Made by a program: the position numbers and the translations under genes. A model generated the notes under the pieces. It saw only the letters and a list, made by a program, of their open reading frames with translations, had not been told where the DNA came from and did not search any database. DNA of 64,000 nt from Cyanoderma ruficeps (taxonomy: Eukaryota; Chordata; Aves; Passeriformes; Timaliidae). The stretch spans positions 658,450-722,449 of the forward strand of contig VZDJ01000043.1 of assembly GCA_008694505.1 (NCBI GenBank), read 5' to 3'. Positions 26,170 to 39,638 of the stretch are shown piece by piece; position 1 is the first letter of the stretch, and each line of letters opens with the position of its first letter.

Positions 26170-26250
26170 CTTTTTTTGTTGTTTTTTTTGTTTNNNNNNN
26201 NNNNNNNNNNNNNNNNNNTTTTGTTTGGTTGGTTGGTTGTTTTTTTGTTA
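26170..26250. repeat. T/G-rich tract interrupted by a gap
   Basis: TTTTTTTGTTGTTTTTTTTG on the left and TTTTGTTTGGTTGGTTGG on the right of the N run. Both sides are of the same composition, so the missing bases are probably more of the same low-complexity tract. Confidence 0.75.
26194..26218. other. Assembly gap (25 N)
   Basis: A run of 25 unresolved bases. Its true length is unknown. The apparent frame across it is meaningless. Confidence 0.98.
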
Positions 26251-28482
26251 ACAAGGATTAGAGAGAAAAAACAAAACCAGGACCTGAGAGAAAAGAATTT
26301 ATCTGGTGAGAGGGCAGTGATGCTGTGGTATCTGGCAATGTCATATTTTTTTCATCAGGCAGCTCCTTCTGCTCTCTCATCTCCATGAAGTCATATATTG
26401 TGATTGGGTTGGAAATATATTGGATGGCTTTCATGTCTTTTTCCTCGTTCATTACTCATTTCTTCTGTAAATCATTACCACAATTTTGTTCTAAGCATAT
26501 TTAGGGTTAAAAAAAAGTATCTGTGTCTAAAAATCAGAAGACAGTGGAGCTTCATGGTGTCAGGTTTACTCCCTTTTATTTTAGGAGAAGGAACTTTTTT
26601 TTGAGTTTGGATGAATGAAAGATGATCAGAGTTATTACATTTTTAGGACTCACTGAGGTGCTTTCGTGGACCACAAGTTGATTTCTAGGACACACAACTG
26701 TTATTTTATTTTCAAGCTTTTATCAGCAATTAATCAACCAGTTTATTATTTTTTTACCATAGCAAATTAATGGCCCCTCATTTGCAGTCATGAACTATCC
26801 TGAAAAAGTATTGCATAAACTGTGGCTCAACATAACACCATTCTAAACCGCTTAATGGAATATTTTCATGAAACAGATACATGTGAGATAAATACTTTTA
26901 CAAAAATATTTTCTGGTATTTTCCTTAGTGCAGACAATAAAATGTTTCAGCACTGTGCTGAAGAAGAAGCATCAGAAAACAAACTGAAATTTTCTGTTTT
27001 CATTTATCAAGATTAAAGGAAAATCAAATCACACTTTTATCAAATAATAGAAATAGTTTTCCAATTTGTCATGTATATTTTCTTTTAAATTATCAATTGC
27101 AGAAATTATAGCTTTTTTATGGCTTATGGGATGTGTCTGGATTCAAATCTCACCTGTTGATCTCAGGGGTAATATTTAGTTTCGTAGGAACAGGATTTGT
27201 TGTTACTGAGAAGAGATACCTTGTGAGTTCAGAGCTGGTTGGGAGCTCTGTTGGGTGCAGGCATTTCAGCTGATCTGAAATATCTAGAAAATAATAAAAA
27301 GATACTAAAGATACTAGAAAATTTGTAGCTTGGCATTTTCTTGGGTTTTTTTAAATTTGTGTGGTTGATAAACCAAGTTGCTATTTAATTTACTCTAATT
27401 CTTCAATTATTCCTCTGCATTACCATGCAATAAAATGAAATTATGGAATGTGGCCAGTATTAAAAATCCTTGAAATATGAACAGCGATTCATAGCATGCA
27501 ACTTTCCCTTTCACATAGAAGATTGAAAAAATTAAAAGAAAAATAAATACTCAGGCATGTTCAACTATTTTTATTCCTGTAGAATTTTATATGGATCTAT
27601 TCATATTGAGGCCTTCTAAGGTATTGTAATTTTTTGCTTTCACTAGTAAACAAAATCAATGTATTAAGAATTAAACTTATGATTAGAAGGTCAGTGGGCA
27701 TTGGTGAGTTACCCCTATATCCTAATACCATTTCATTCAAGGTTTCACAGTGTGATAAGAAAGAAAAATGTGATGCCTTTAGTAACAAAAAAATTTTGCA
27801 CTACAGGAATGAATCATTTTATAAAAAGAGGCCAGCAAGAATACTAGACCTCTAAAGATAGTATTTTTTTTTTTATGGCTGAGTGTGTCTCAGAGTTATT
27901 TACTTCAGAGTTGCCTAAAATGAAATTTTTAAACTGTTTCTTAATTTTTTTATATATTTTAAAATTAATTTAATATATTAAACATTTTAAGTGTTTATTA
28001 AATTTGGTATGGAGGGACAGCTGAGGTTAGTCATGAATTAAGCTAGACGAGGTTCAAATGACCTCTGTGTGCTGATAAAGCTGTGATGGAGGTCCAAACA
28101 CTTGTTTAACACTGCCAGCAACTTAAATGAAACACTACATATTGCTTTATCATCAACAGCAGACATGCAAGAGTTTGTAACACACTGCTTTTCTTCCCAA
28201 GCACTGTAAAGCTGTACCAGAAAGAAAATTGTTTATATTGCCCTTTCATTTAGACTCTAACCTTTTCTTTTTCCTCATGTTTGCATTGTAATGTCTTCAT
28301 TGAAAAACCGTTTCTTTACATTGCGACTCCCAGGTGGTCCAATAATGTAAATAACAGCACAGTGAAGGAATATCTGGAGCAGTAATTCTCTAACTTGTCT
28401 TAAAAGAAGGGGGAAAGGATCAAAGGCTGTAAAATAGCTTTAGCACGCCAAACCACATAAGGAAGAAGGGGAAGGATTTTTT

Positions 28483-28744
28483 GCAAGGGCTGTAGTGACA
28501 GGACAAGGAGCACAGTTTTAAGCTGAGAGATTTAGCCTGGGTGTGAGAAATGCATTTTATGTGATGATGGTGGTGAGACACTGGGATAAGATTCCAGAGA
28601 AGCTGTGGATGCCTCAACATTGGATGTGTTCAGTGTCAGGTTGGAGTGGCCTTTCATGATCTGGTAAAAGATATCCCTGCCCATGTTGGTGGGGGTGGAC
28701 CAGATGATGTCCAAAAGTCCCCTCTAAACTAAGACATTCCACAG
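28483..28744 (+). mobile_element. CR1 LINE, 5'-truncated 3' part
   Basis: The plus strand begins in GCAAGGGCTGTAGTGACAGG and goes on through 'AAGCTGAGAGATTTAGCCTGG', a diverged form of the AAGCTGAAAGAGGGTAGATT region of CR1 ORF2. It then passes AGAGAAGCTGTGGATGCCTC and CCCTGCCCATG..GGGGGTGGACCAGATGATG, and ends near ACATTCCACAG. This tail type (CTGCCCATG before the terminal block) is shared with 35448-35878 and differs from that at 17863 and 43013. Frames are broken. Confidence 0.88.
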
Positions 28745-29012
28745 TTTTTTTTCCTATGACAGCTCTCTAATTTCCCATTCACAAGACCCAAACATGTCCA
28801 GTGGTGATCCCATGTTTGCTCCCCCATAACTTTGGGAAAATGACTTGACCTGAAAAGTCTCAGGTGAGTTACTGCTGCTGAGTAACAAGGTGGTTTGCCA
28901 GACCACGCTACATGAAGGTGTACTCTTTATTTAATCCATTGATTTTCTGAATCATGAGAAGGCTGAAACAATTAGGTGCTCACCCAGCACCGTTGAACAA
29001 TAGGAACATTGA

Positions 29013-29035
29013 GTTTTACATTTCCAATGTAAAAC
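29013..29035. repeat. Perfect inverted repeat (10-bp arms)
   Basis: GTTTTACATT and AATGTAAAAC are exact reverse complements with a three-base TCC loop. Too short for a microRNA precursor; function unknown. Confidence 0.85.
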
Positions 29036-29520
29036 ACCACCTGAGGTTTCCCTGCCTTTTAACAAAACTTATCACAGATCTCAAAATAAAATAAAACATT
29101 CCTTGACCTTTTACTTTGCCAGGCCCCAAAGAATACTGAATTGCACAGGTGAAATAAAACGTGTTTGACTTTGAGATTGTACTGAAACGCAATATTACTG
29201 CAACCTTCTTTTGCACTTGTTGCTAAGAGGGGAAATTGCACACAAAGAAGAAAGCTTCTAGAAGAGTTTATTGCTACACAAACTTAATTCCATGTAAACA
29301 GGAAATGTTTGCCACATAGGGACAGTGGTATGTTTATATGTTTACTATAAAAGGATTTTATACACAGATTTGCAGCTTTGGGAAAGTCAGTTCCTTCTTG
29401 CAGGGCCTGGAGCTTTCTAGGCGGAGATTTTATAATATTGACCTTTATTTATGGTTTGTTGCCTTGTATCCTGAGTGGTGAAATGTCCAGCATTTCTTGT
29501 CTAAAGCTTTGCTTCAACTT

Positions 29521-29546
29521 TTATGTTAGAAAGTTATGTTAGAAAG
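29521..29546. repeat. Tandem duplication of 13 bp
   Basis: TTATGTTAGAAAG occurs twice in a row without mismatch. A recent slip or small duplication. Confidence 0.85.
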
Positions 29547-32215
29547 AAAATTTTACATAAGACAGATAAATTGCTCAAACAACATGGGTTTTTACTGAGT
29601 TTCCAACTGAAGCCAATTTAAAGTGTGGATATGTGGTGGTTTTTTCAGTCAGTATTAAAAAAAAATCAAAGCATTAGTGAACCACATTGTCAAATGGTGA
29701 ACTGAAGTCAACTGTGATTGAATTATGCAAGTAATTGCATATAGAAATATAGGAGTAAAATATCTGGTACACTGAGGGAAACTGTACTTCTGTAGACTAT
29801 CCTTAAACATACTGTCCCTTATTTCCATGTGACTACTGTAGCAGCCTGTGATTTCAGATACAAGTTGTAATCTGGATTATATTTTCTTGTTGTTGTTTTT
29901 ATGGTTTTCTGCTTTTAAGCTCCCCCAAGCATTTGCATTTCTGCTCTAGGTGTGTGAAACCTGTGACTAGTTCAAATATATCAGCACTGTTGCGGATTAT
30001 CCAGTCATGTCCTGGCTAAAACAAACTCTGATCTCACATTGATGTGGCAGGTTCATGGGACACTACAATGTAGCACCAACTAGTTTCACTAGATTCACAG
30101 CATTCTTGTGCTCAGACATGAGGGTGCTCTGAAGAGCCTCCGAGTCAGAACTGATTTCTTCACTTTTTTTTCAGGCAACAAACTTGTTTTAAAACAAGCA
30201 GGGAAGTCAAAACTTTAGAAATCCCAAGCACCAATCAGTAAACTCACAAAACCTGTTATGATAGGGGCCATCCTTCAAGGTATTCAGGTCAAGGCGGCAG
30301 CTAAAAAATTGTGTTACCCTCACTGGTTTACGTGTTTAATTTACGTCCCTTTAACAATCTGGCTTCCACCCATGTGTATTGTACTTAGACATCAGAACAC
30401 CGGCAGTGATTCTTTTACAACTTACATTTTATTTCTGAATATTTTAGAATACATAATTTCTGTGAACCCTATACTGACTGTACTTCATGTGCTTTCCTTC
30501 CTGCTGGGCTTCCCCTTTTTGTTCCGTAGCTTTTCTCTAGGAAAGGAGTAAGAAAAAAAAAGTTGGATACTAGATTTGAAGACCTTCAGCTTTTTCATTG
30601 TTTAAGAAGCTAAGAAATCATCAAATATTCAACCTCATTCTATGGCAAACCTTAAAAGTTCAAGATGTGTTCCAAAATCCTCTCTCTCAGTAATACCATA
30701 GTTGTCAGCTGTTTTCAGCAGTGATAACAATCTGTCTTCACACAACTAACACCAAAATATACAGTGCTAAAAATGATGGCTAAAAGATAATTAAAACACT
30801 TCAGACACAGCTGCTCTAAGTTTTAACTTAGGTTTTCCAGCAGGAACCCACACTTGTCAGCTTCAGTTGCAGGCTTTAACCTGGCTTGTTTTGTTTGGTT
30901 TTTTTTTAACTTTTCTAGGAATACGAATAGTAAAGAGGAAAAGGAAATTTCTCACTTATGTCGAGTGAAATGGAACAGGCCTTTTTTTAAAGTTTATTTT
31001 AAAGGAAAGCCTGCCAGAATAGGTCCATAGAGACCTCAAACTGGTCAGAGAAAGACATTAGGCTTTGTCTCCTTCTGCTGTCATCTACTCAGGTTTCACT
31101 GTAGCATTAGAAGATAGAGCAAGTGGAACAAACTTCAGAGCAAAGTGAAAAGAAGATGCAGGAGCTAGTAGCAGATTTAGAGTCCAAGACTATTCTCCTT
31201 GCTAACATCTGTTAGAAATATTAATCAGATGTACCAGATGGTAATAATGTCAGGATAAATCTCACTGAAACTTCTGGGAAATGGAGGTTTCTTAACTGAA
31301 AGTACCCAGTTTATAATGTGGTATCAAGCCAGATAATGTCCACAAAGCCCTCAGAAGCAAAATATACAACAGTAATTGTATGCTTGTAATTGAACGCATG
31401 CTGTATTCAGCCATAAACAGAACTTCTGCTTAATTGTATCATTTAGAAATAGCAAATGGGCAAATTTCAAAGCCAAATCAGGAATCTGAGTCTTAATGAT
31501 AAGTTTAATTGTACAATTAGCAAGGTATGAATAACCTTGGGTGAAGGAGTCACGGTATCGGTTAAACTGGAAGGAATTCAGCCACCAACTCATTAGGGAA
31601 AGCCCTGAAAAATAAACAGAAATTCTGGACTTCAAAGTTACTAAGCGACTGCACTTAAAGGAAGAAATATTAGACTATGCATTTCTCTTTGTTCATCCTA
31701 CTTATTAAATCACAGCAAAATTATTGCTAAATAGTAAACTAACCTGGGAAATTTCTTTGATATCATATCAATTTTATTCCAAATGCTTTTTATTTGCCAG
31801 GAATGCATTTCATTAACACTTTGTAAATGTTTATGACACTAAAAAAGACAATCTAGGCAAACTGTGATGTGTTAATTCCAGTCAAGTGGGCAAATTCCCT
31901 AAGGATCTGAAGACTACAAAACAGCATGAGAAAGCACAAGATCCTTATTTTCTCTCATGTCTATAGAGGCTAAAAAAAAGAAGTGGAAATACCAATTATT
32001 GTTGTACCTCAGTCAGACACCATGGTGGGAGTAATACTTGAGAGAGAGAAGATTTTTGAAAAGAGAAATTTCAATAAATCCAGAACCATGCTGTGTCTGG
32101 CCCCTGTGCAGAATGCCACTAAGCTGACTAAGAACCTCACAAATATGATGGATCGGTCAGAGCTGCTGTGTAAGCACTTCCCTTCTTTTCCTCAGATGAT
32201 TAAATCCCACAGGAT

Positions 32216-32251
32216 GGACAGAGGTATGGTTCTGGACAGAGGTATGATTCT
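32216..32251. repeat. Tandem duplication of 18 bp
   Basis: GGACAGAGGTATGGTTCT is followed by a copy with one G-to-A change. The unit is a multiple of three, so the 110-codon frame 31983-32315 stays open across it (MDRGMV/LDRGMI), but nothing else supports that frame as coding. Confidence 0.8.
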
Positions 32252-35200
32252 GATCACAGCTCATCAGCAGCTCAAGGTGAAAGAAAGGGGAGGCATGTTA
32301 CTCCTTGCAAATTAAGGGGTTTTTTGATGGGCTCAGGGAAGAATTTGATTCTTGTTTCTACCATTGCATGGCTGAGTATAAAACTTCTTACAATATGAGA
32401 CCTCATTCATTCTCTGTAGTCTGCAAGGACAACTTTTATCTTCAGGAGACAAATCCTTCCTCACAACAACAGCAGTCTTTCTGCTGTACAGATAATTTAG
32501 ACTATCCAATGGACTCCACTTCCTAGAGACTGAGTTAGTGTCTCTCAACTCCTACCTGTGATCATATTTAAATCTTTTTTACTGATCTACAAGTTCTTTA
32601 AGATCTATAACTTATTTCATTTAATCACACAGTTTGGCAAGGAAAATCTAGGTAGATTTTGTGTCATTTTAGTACACAGAAATTCAGTTGTGTGAAGAAA
32701 GATATTATGAGATAGTAAAACACTGAACGAATCCCATTCAAATGACAGTTTAATTTTGTCACATGCCATGAGATGATATATGCCATTGCCCCCCTCTGGA
32801 CTCTATGAGGTTGCTGATACTGTATAGTATCAAATTGAAAGTTGGTAGAAAAATGATGTAATTAATTTTCCACTAGAGAAAGCTTCTGTGACAGAAAATT
32901 GTTAAACAAATCATAGCACTTCTGATCTTTTAGGTTTTTGGAAAAATAAATATTGGAAAATGTTAAAAATCATTCAAAGGTCCATTTTTATATTTTAAAC
33001 GTATGTTTTATTGATAATTTCAAAATAACTATTTGCTTTTGGGTTTTCTTACAGTGTTTCAAAGGGATTTGAATTCCAAATAAAATGTTTTGCATTTATT
33101 AGGGTAAAACTTATGTTGATCCAGTTTGGTCTATCCAGACATGTGAAAGTATTCATGAGCTTGAAAATCAATTTTCTGACAAGGCACACTAAGATTATGA
33201 CAGAAAATATTAATTAATATATATAAAATAATTAGTAAGATTAATAATCTCACCTAAAGCGGTGAGTCACTTCAGTTAGTTAGAACAAAATACCCTGTAG
33301 TCATGTAAAAATTTAGTAAATTCACAGTAAAGTAAGTTCAAAGCAATTTACTATTACAGGACAGTAAAAGCTATTTCATAATCAGTCCTTCTGGACTGAA
33401 AAAACATAATTTTCAAAGCCTTTGCCATCAGGTTGTACTTAAATAGTCATCGTCACAAAAGACTGTAAAGTGCAACTTCAGCTGATGGATCCTGTATTGA
33501 TTTCACCTTGAGTCTGGAAACACTAAGGCCCAAAGCAGGTGAAATGTACAGCATAAATAGATCTTTAGATTTCTGTGTACTTTACAGAGGCAAGCAAGCA
33601 CTAAGGTTGACCGAGAGATGGTTCTAGTTTCACAGAGAGATGGTGACTCCAGTGAGGTGACACGGGCAGACAGACAGTTGTGAAGCTGGGAAGCAGCTTC
33701 GGGGGAGCTGCTCTGAAAGCCCTGATGCTCCCATCAGAAACGAGGCAGCTGTAGGAGACCTGAGGAACTGTTCAGAACAGCCTCTGTGGGTTTGGTACAG
33801 CAACCCTACAAAAATCCCAAAGTGCAATATTTAAAATGTTCAGAATGGATTATTGCTACTTATCACCTAGACCCTGATGAAGCACAGAGCTTAATTGCTA
33901 ATCCTTTTGACTTGAATGAGCTTTGAATCAGTTGCTTTTTTGTATTCATACCCTTTATTGTAAGTGTTTTCTGATGCAAAGCAGAGTCCAAGTTGGTTGT
34001 ATTGCCTACTTGCATACAAATGCTGTGGTTGTTGTTTCATATGGTTAGTTACCAAATCCAGAAGCATGGAACCTGTCCAAAGATTCCAAAGCAGCATCAT
34101 ATCACACTCCTTATAGGCCTGCATCCCTTGTACACAACATAATATATGTGTAAATGTGATTCTGAAAGGATTTGGTGCTCTAAAACATCCCTTGCTCTTC
34201 GGAGCATCACTTACCCTTTGAAATCTCTTTGGAACAATTGCATGAAATAAACATCCTACTTAAACAAAAAATGTTCTGTTTTTCCTGCGATTTGAAGAAA
34301 AAAAAAAAAAAGTATGGGTTTGTGACTGTGATTGCTTCCTCAGCAGAGACTAATGTAATATTTGCTCTACTGAGGAAAAATTCAGCAGGTTAAGCTAAAT
34401 GTTTAGTCAAGTCAGATGGTTAAAAAACAACAAAACAAAACTACACAAAACCACCCCTCCATCTCTATAGTCCCTGTACAGGACATCTAGAAAATATCGT
34501 TAAAAAGAATTCATAAGAAAAAAAATTTAAATTGAGCAACTCTGCAGGTTTACCACAATTTTATTTCACAGTCAAAACTAGCTGAACACAAGGTATAAGG
34601 TTTTCTCTGTTTAGAATAAAAAACTGCTCTGATTATACCCAACTCTTAATATTTTTTTCCTCTTCGTTCAGTGTGAAATGAGATCACCCCATACATACAG
34701 ACATGCTAATGACTCATTTCAGCACTTGAAGGAAGAAAATCTCAAATGAAAGCACTGCACAAAGAGAAAAGACTTTGGCAGCAGGTCTGAACCACAACAA
34801 TGCAGCTATGAACATAGTTTTGGGGGGGAAAAACCCACTTTTAATCAATATTTGGCTTATGATTGGAATGTTTTTCTCATTGATTTGTTTTCTACATGTT
34901 TACAAGTCAGTGAGAGTAAAAGTGAGAATGATTGTGTTCTATCACTAACCTTGGAAAATTACACAACTCATGAACTTAACAACTATTTCTTCCTACTTAA
35001 ACATGATGGAAAAGTACCAATTCCTAAAGATGTAGCCAAATAAATGGTATGCAGAGGGAGCATATGGGCAAGGCAGTTGATATACACAAGCAAATATAAA
35101 TGACCTTGCAAAACTTAGAAAGTGCTGCCTGAGTTGAAAAATTAGTATTGTCTTTAATACTGAAGTCCTAAATAAGTTGCCAGATCAGTGTGAGAGCCAC

Positions 35201-35447
35201 ATAGAAAGTAAATTATTAAGCTTTTCCTGAGCCTTGAATAAAAGAACTGTTCATTTTTAAAGAACATGTCGCTGAAAGAGTACTTTTGTACAAATAGCTT
35301 TACACTTTGCTTTGTTTTGTTTCCTCTGAAACAAAACCACCTATATGTCAGTTGTGAGAAAACAGAACAAAAGCAACATAGGAAGGAAGAAGAACCCAAA
35401 ATTTCCTTTGATGTGTGCAAAATTATCTGTTAGTATAAAAAAAAGCA

Positions 35448-35878
35448 AGCAAGTCCAGAGGAGGACCACAAAGGGGATCAGAGGGCTGGGGCAGCTCTGC
35501 TCTGGGGACAGCCTGGGATAGCTGGGGATGTTCATCTGAAGAGAAGAAGGTTCCAAGCAGACCTCAGAGCCCCTTCCCTAAAGGGGCTCCAGGGGAGAGC
35601 TGGAAAGGGACTTGGGACAAGGGATGAAGGGACAGGGCATAAGGAACGGCTTCACATTGAAAGAGGTTAGATTTAGATGGGATATTAGGAGGAAATTGTT
35701 CCCAGTGAGGGTGGGGAGGCCCTGGCACAGAGTGTCCAGAGAAGCCGTGGCTGTCTCTGGATCCCTGGAAGTGTCCAAGGCCACGTTGGAGCAATCTTGG
35801 ATAGCAGGTGTCCATGGCAGGGAGTGGAACCACATGAGCTTTAAGACCTTTTCCAACTCAAACATTTATGTGATCCTG
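35448..35878 (+). mobile_element. CR1 LINE, 5'-truncated, well-preserved tail
   Basis: About 430 bp of CR1 on the plus strand. It begins in GTCCAGAGGAGGACCACAAA and CAGAGGGCTGGGGCAGCTCT, equivalent to the late ORF2 region. It runs through GGGACAAGGGATGAAGGG, AAAGAGGTTAGATTTAGATG, GGCACAGAGTGTCCAGAGAA and CCCTGGAAGTGTCCAAGGCC, and ends in GACCTTTTCCAACTCAAAC with a TGTGATCCTGTG terminus. Landmark order is intact apart from small indels, and stops interrupt the ORF2 frame. CR1 inserts by target-primed reverse transcription without target duplication, so none is expected. Open frames drawn on both strands here are shadows. Confidence 0.93.
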
Positions 35879-36978
35879 TGAAAACACCAGATTCATATGA
35901 GTGGGTTTCTGCTGACCACCAATGGTATTAACTATTTTTATATATTCAATATTCATATTCATGTTTTTAAATTAAAGAAAATGGGGCCCGATCTTAGGAA
36001 TTTTGGAAATGATACAAAGTTTTCTCTTTTTGTTTTGTATTCACTGGATTAATCTCATGGAGGATAGAAGAACAAATATGGGAAAAACGCCTTGATTATA
36101 GGCTCTCTCCCAGACCCTTTCCAACTTGTTTTGGAGTTTTCATGCTCTTCTGGAGGCAAGGGTTTGCAATAGCTTTCTGCAAGTGTAGTTTCCTCATTGC
36201 TGTGTGTACAAAAATGCACCTGTTGCAGAACTCAGTTGCAGTGCCTTCAACTACCCATACTTTAGCCATTTCTATTGCTGTTTTTCTTCCAAGGCAATAT
36301 ATCACCTAAGCATGTTGCGGTTTTGTTTTTAAGTCACTGAAATAACTCAAAATGTGGATAGAAATCTCAGTGTGACTTTCACAATCTGACATTTATCTTT
36401 AAATTAATTAAATGTGCAGGGGGGTTGCAAATTCTGTGCAGGTGTACAATTTTAGATAATTTTTACATACCCATAAAACCTCTTAATACCAGCACCTTGA
36501 TAAATACCAGCATTGGTTTTCAGGGACATCTTTCCAGGAAGTAATAAGCTTTCCTTGTAGAACAAAATTAATTTCTATCTGACATTTATTGCACATGCTT
36601 ATTAGTTTAAACAAACGGGTCACTTCAGGCTACAAAGTGGGGGAAACAAATGAGTTTGTAGGAACACTACCTCCTGCAGATTATGTAGAAAATAAAAACA
36701 TATTTCAGAGCTGATTAAACATCTAAGCACTTAAGCCTTACTATCAAATTTAAATTATTGAAATATGTACACTGACATTTGTTCAAATTAAAGCAATGGG
36801 GAAATACATGGAGAATATACAGATTAAGTTTTATTTTTTAGCTCTTGCAAGAAGAAAGGCTCAGGCAGATGTTTTTGTCCCATGCAGGATGAAATATGAA
36901 CTAAACAAACAGCCCCCATTGACTGAGAACTTTAGTCCTGCTTGCTATCTTCGTGGCTCTTGCAGCTCTCAGGACATC

Positions 36979-36998
36979 TTCTCTCTCTCTCTCTCTCT
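36979..36998. repeat. (CT)n microsatellite
   Basis: About ten CT units, followed by CCCC. Ordinary simple repeat. Confidence 0.9.
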
Positions 36999-39604
36999 CC
37001 CCACATGAAATCCAATGAGTTATGGGTTTTATACTGATTGTGTTCTAAATGTGCAAGCTCCACAGCACCTGGGACTTTACCTCCAACACCTGTGAAACTA
37101 TCTCCATTTCAGTCAGTCACTGGTGTCATACTGCTGTAAGTCAGTAAAGACACTTCACTCTTGTATTCCCTCTTGCTCACATGTATTGCAAGGCGCTCTT
37201 CCTTCTCAGCCCAAGGCATGGGAATTTCCACACAGCTTTCATCCTCAAGGGACCACCCACCCCCAGTTGCTGACAACATTTACTAGATACTGTGCATTTC
37301 CCAAAGAGGAACGAAGCCACATTCTTTGACCTTTCATTTAGCTCTCACAGCACCTTTGTTCCACTGACAATGCACAGTCCTGCCTAGCTAGGTTCTGCAA
37401 GACTGGCTGTAAAACCAGTTTTAAGGGTGGATGTTTACAAGTGGCATTGCTTGCTCACTCATTAACTTCTCAAACAGCCAGAATCCAGGAACTGAGTATC
37501 ACAGTTATGTGTTTAAAAATAAACATTTGGGATTATTATCCTGTTCCCCCTTCCCTCTATCCCCTCTGCTCTCACCAAAAGCATCATGGTGCCACAATGT
37601 GAAGCCAGGAGCTGCCACATCTTGAATTCTGCATGCAGCTCTGAGTGCTTCATATTGAAAAGTAGCAGGATGAGAAAAGGCTCACATAGTCCTGATAAAG
37701 GATAAGACCCATGAACAGGAGTGGCAGGGAAGTGGGAACATACACGCTGAAGCTATTGAGGCAGCAGACCATAAAAGTCCCAGGGAATATGCAGGTAGGC
37801 TATGATTTGAATGCCTCTTCAAATACAACAGTTAGGAAACATCTAGCAACACATCTAAGAGAACTACAGCCTTGCAGGCTCAGCTAAAACAAAAAAGGAA
37901 ATACAAAAATTGTCCAAATGTGACTGTAAAAACCTAATGGAAGAACACTCCAGCAAGAGCTATTAAATATAGCAGAGAAGTCCTTGGAGTGCCAATTAGT
38001 GGAGGTTGTGACTTTTCTGGAAAAGTACTTGTCCTCAGTTCTTATTTTAGGTATCCAGTGTTGAGGGCCACTTCCTTTATTACTCCAGTTATTTTTGTGC
38101 TTTTCTGCAGATTTTGAAAAGACAACACAGACACTGTTTGTTGCTGTCATATCTTTTTTTTTTTTTAATTTCCACAAGTATCACTGCATCTACCATGGGG
38201 CTTGCTGCTCTGTCACTGCAGATACACTAAACACCACACCCTTTCCCAAAACCAAGGGAGGCTCAGCACTGCAGGTTTAATTCACTCACCTCCTTTGGCC
38301 ATAATCATCTTTATCCTTCAGAATAATTGGGAAGTCCCCATCTCTCGCCTCCATTTGCTACACTGGTCATACTTTATATCTGACTTCTTTATGCTTATCT
38401 GGCAAAATCAGTGAGGCAAACATCACAGATAAGAACTGTCAGTTATGGAACAGCTTCACAATTCAACAAATCATTGAATTTCTTTAACATATTTATTCTT
38501 ACACATTTTGGGGGCTATTAAAGGCTCCATGCAAGTAGCCATTTCTTTGTACACCTTACACAGCCTGTTTCCTCCTGTTTGCAGGTAGAGTGTAGCCAGA
38601 ACTCATCTCCTTGCTTCTTGGGCAGCTTCCACTCTCCATAGCCTGAAGAAAAGCAGTTTGAGAGGCTACCATGGAATTCACTCCAATCAAACTCGGTATT
38701 TATTGTGATCCTACCAATTTACAGTGTCAGGAAGATCAAATGAGAAGCTTTACAAAGAGCTGTGTGGCAGAGGAGCTGTCAGGAAAAAGAAAATCTGCCT
38801 GTTGGTGGTAGTGACTTCTGCTAAATGGAGTCTTGTATCTAAGGGAAAGAGGAAAACCCTGAAAGTTGGATTAAATAAAGTAGCAAAATAAGCAAATTAG
38901 GTGATAAAATAAGCAGGCCAAGTGTCTTACACAGCAGAGCCTTCGGCACTCCTTATACCCACACACCAGAAACTACTGACTGCAAAGCCAGAATGGAGAT
39001 CTGCAGATTTTTTTCTGAGCTTCCCTGCAAAAAACTAAGGAAAGACTTCTGGAACTGTGTCCGAGTGAGTAGAGGGAGTCTGGTTATTTCATCACAACAC
39101 ATGCACACTCTCCTTGTGGTAACCTGTGTTATGTGCAGTATTGGTGCCCAACTACAGATCGACCTGAAAGTTTTCTTGCCTGAAGAAAATTACAGAAATA
39201 AATCCCACATTAAATGTTATGTAAACTCCTATTGAACTTCCCAGTAGCTATTTTCTCTTTTAAAAATATTTTTTGCATCTCCTATGAAAGTGGCAATAAA
39301 GTTTTTTGCATAGTATTTGTACTTTTTGCATTCCCTAAGGATACAAGAAAAAAATGCACCAGCTAACTGACTTAAAAGAGTGAGTCATTCACTTTACCTG
39401 CCAGGGACAAAGATAGAAAAGCCACCTCACACTTTTTTTAGTTTTGAAAGCAATCAGTTATTTATATTTTTTTCCTAATCCCGTGAACTGAGAGTAGTGG
39501 TACTCCTATATTTAATGAAATGGGCACAAAGAAATATCTGAAGTCAATATATCTCAGAAATATCTGAGAACAAGCTCCAGTTTTGACTTTGGCTTACTCA
39601 AACT

Positions 39605-39638
39605 AAGAAGGTTGAAAAACCTTCTCACCAACCTTCTT
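39605..39638. repeat. Perfect inverted repeat with 14-bp spacer
   Basis: AAGAAGGTTG (39605-39614) and CAACCTTCTT (39629-39638) are exact reverse complements. The spacer itself contains CCTTCT, so alternative pairings are possible. Confidence 0.8.

Larger units (their letters stand above)
18015..28482. other. Non-coding single-copy DNA, with assembly gap
   Basis: About 10.5 kb with no recognised exon. The longest open frame (21268-21729, minus, 153 codons) and an overlapping plus-strand frame (21568-21942) match nothing I know; lengths like these occur by chance in 64 kb. A 25-N gap lies at 26194-26218 within a T/G-rich tract, and an AT-rich stretch runs over about 27935-28005. Confidence 0.55.
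28745..35447. other. Non-coding single-copy DNA
   Basis: About 6.7 kb without a recognised gene. It holds a perfect hairpin at 29013-29035, a 13-bp tandem duplication at 29521-29546, an 18-bp tandem duplication at 32216-32251, an A14 run near 34298-34311 and an A/C-rich patch near 34420-34455. A hydrophobic open frame (30258-30551, plus) and a 110-codon frame (31983-32315, plus) are noted, but neither is supported as a gene. Confidence 0.55.

Noticed and set aside
30258..30551. Hydrophobic 97-codon plus-strand frame with an LPPMCIVLRH segment recalling the LPPxxxxLR motif of small Pmp3-type membrane proteins
   Set aside because: The match is limited to a few hydrophobic residues, the glycine/cysteine positions of that family are missing, the frame has extra sequence on both sides, and no splice or promoter context supports it.
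35564..35881. Overlapping frames of 89-95 codons on both strands
   Set aside because: They coincide with a CR1 tail and represent no host gene.
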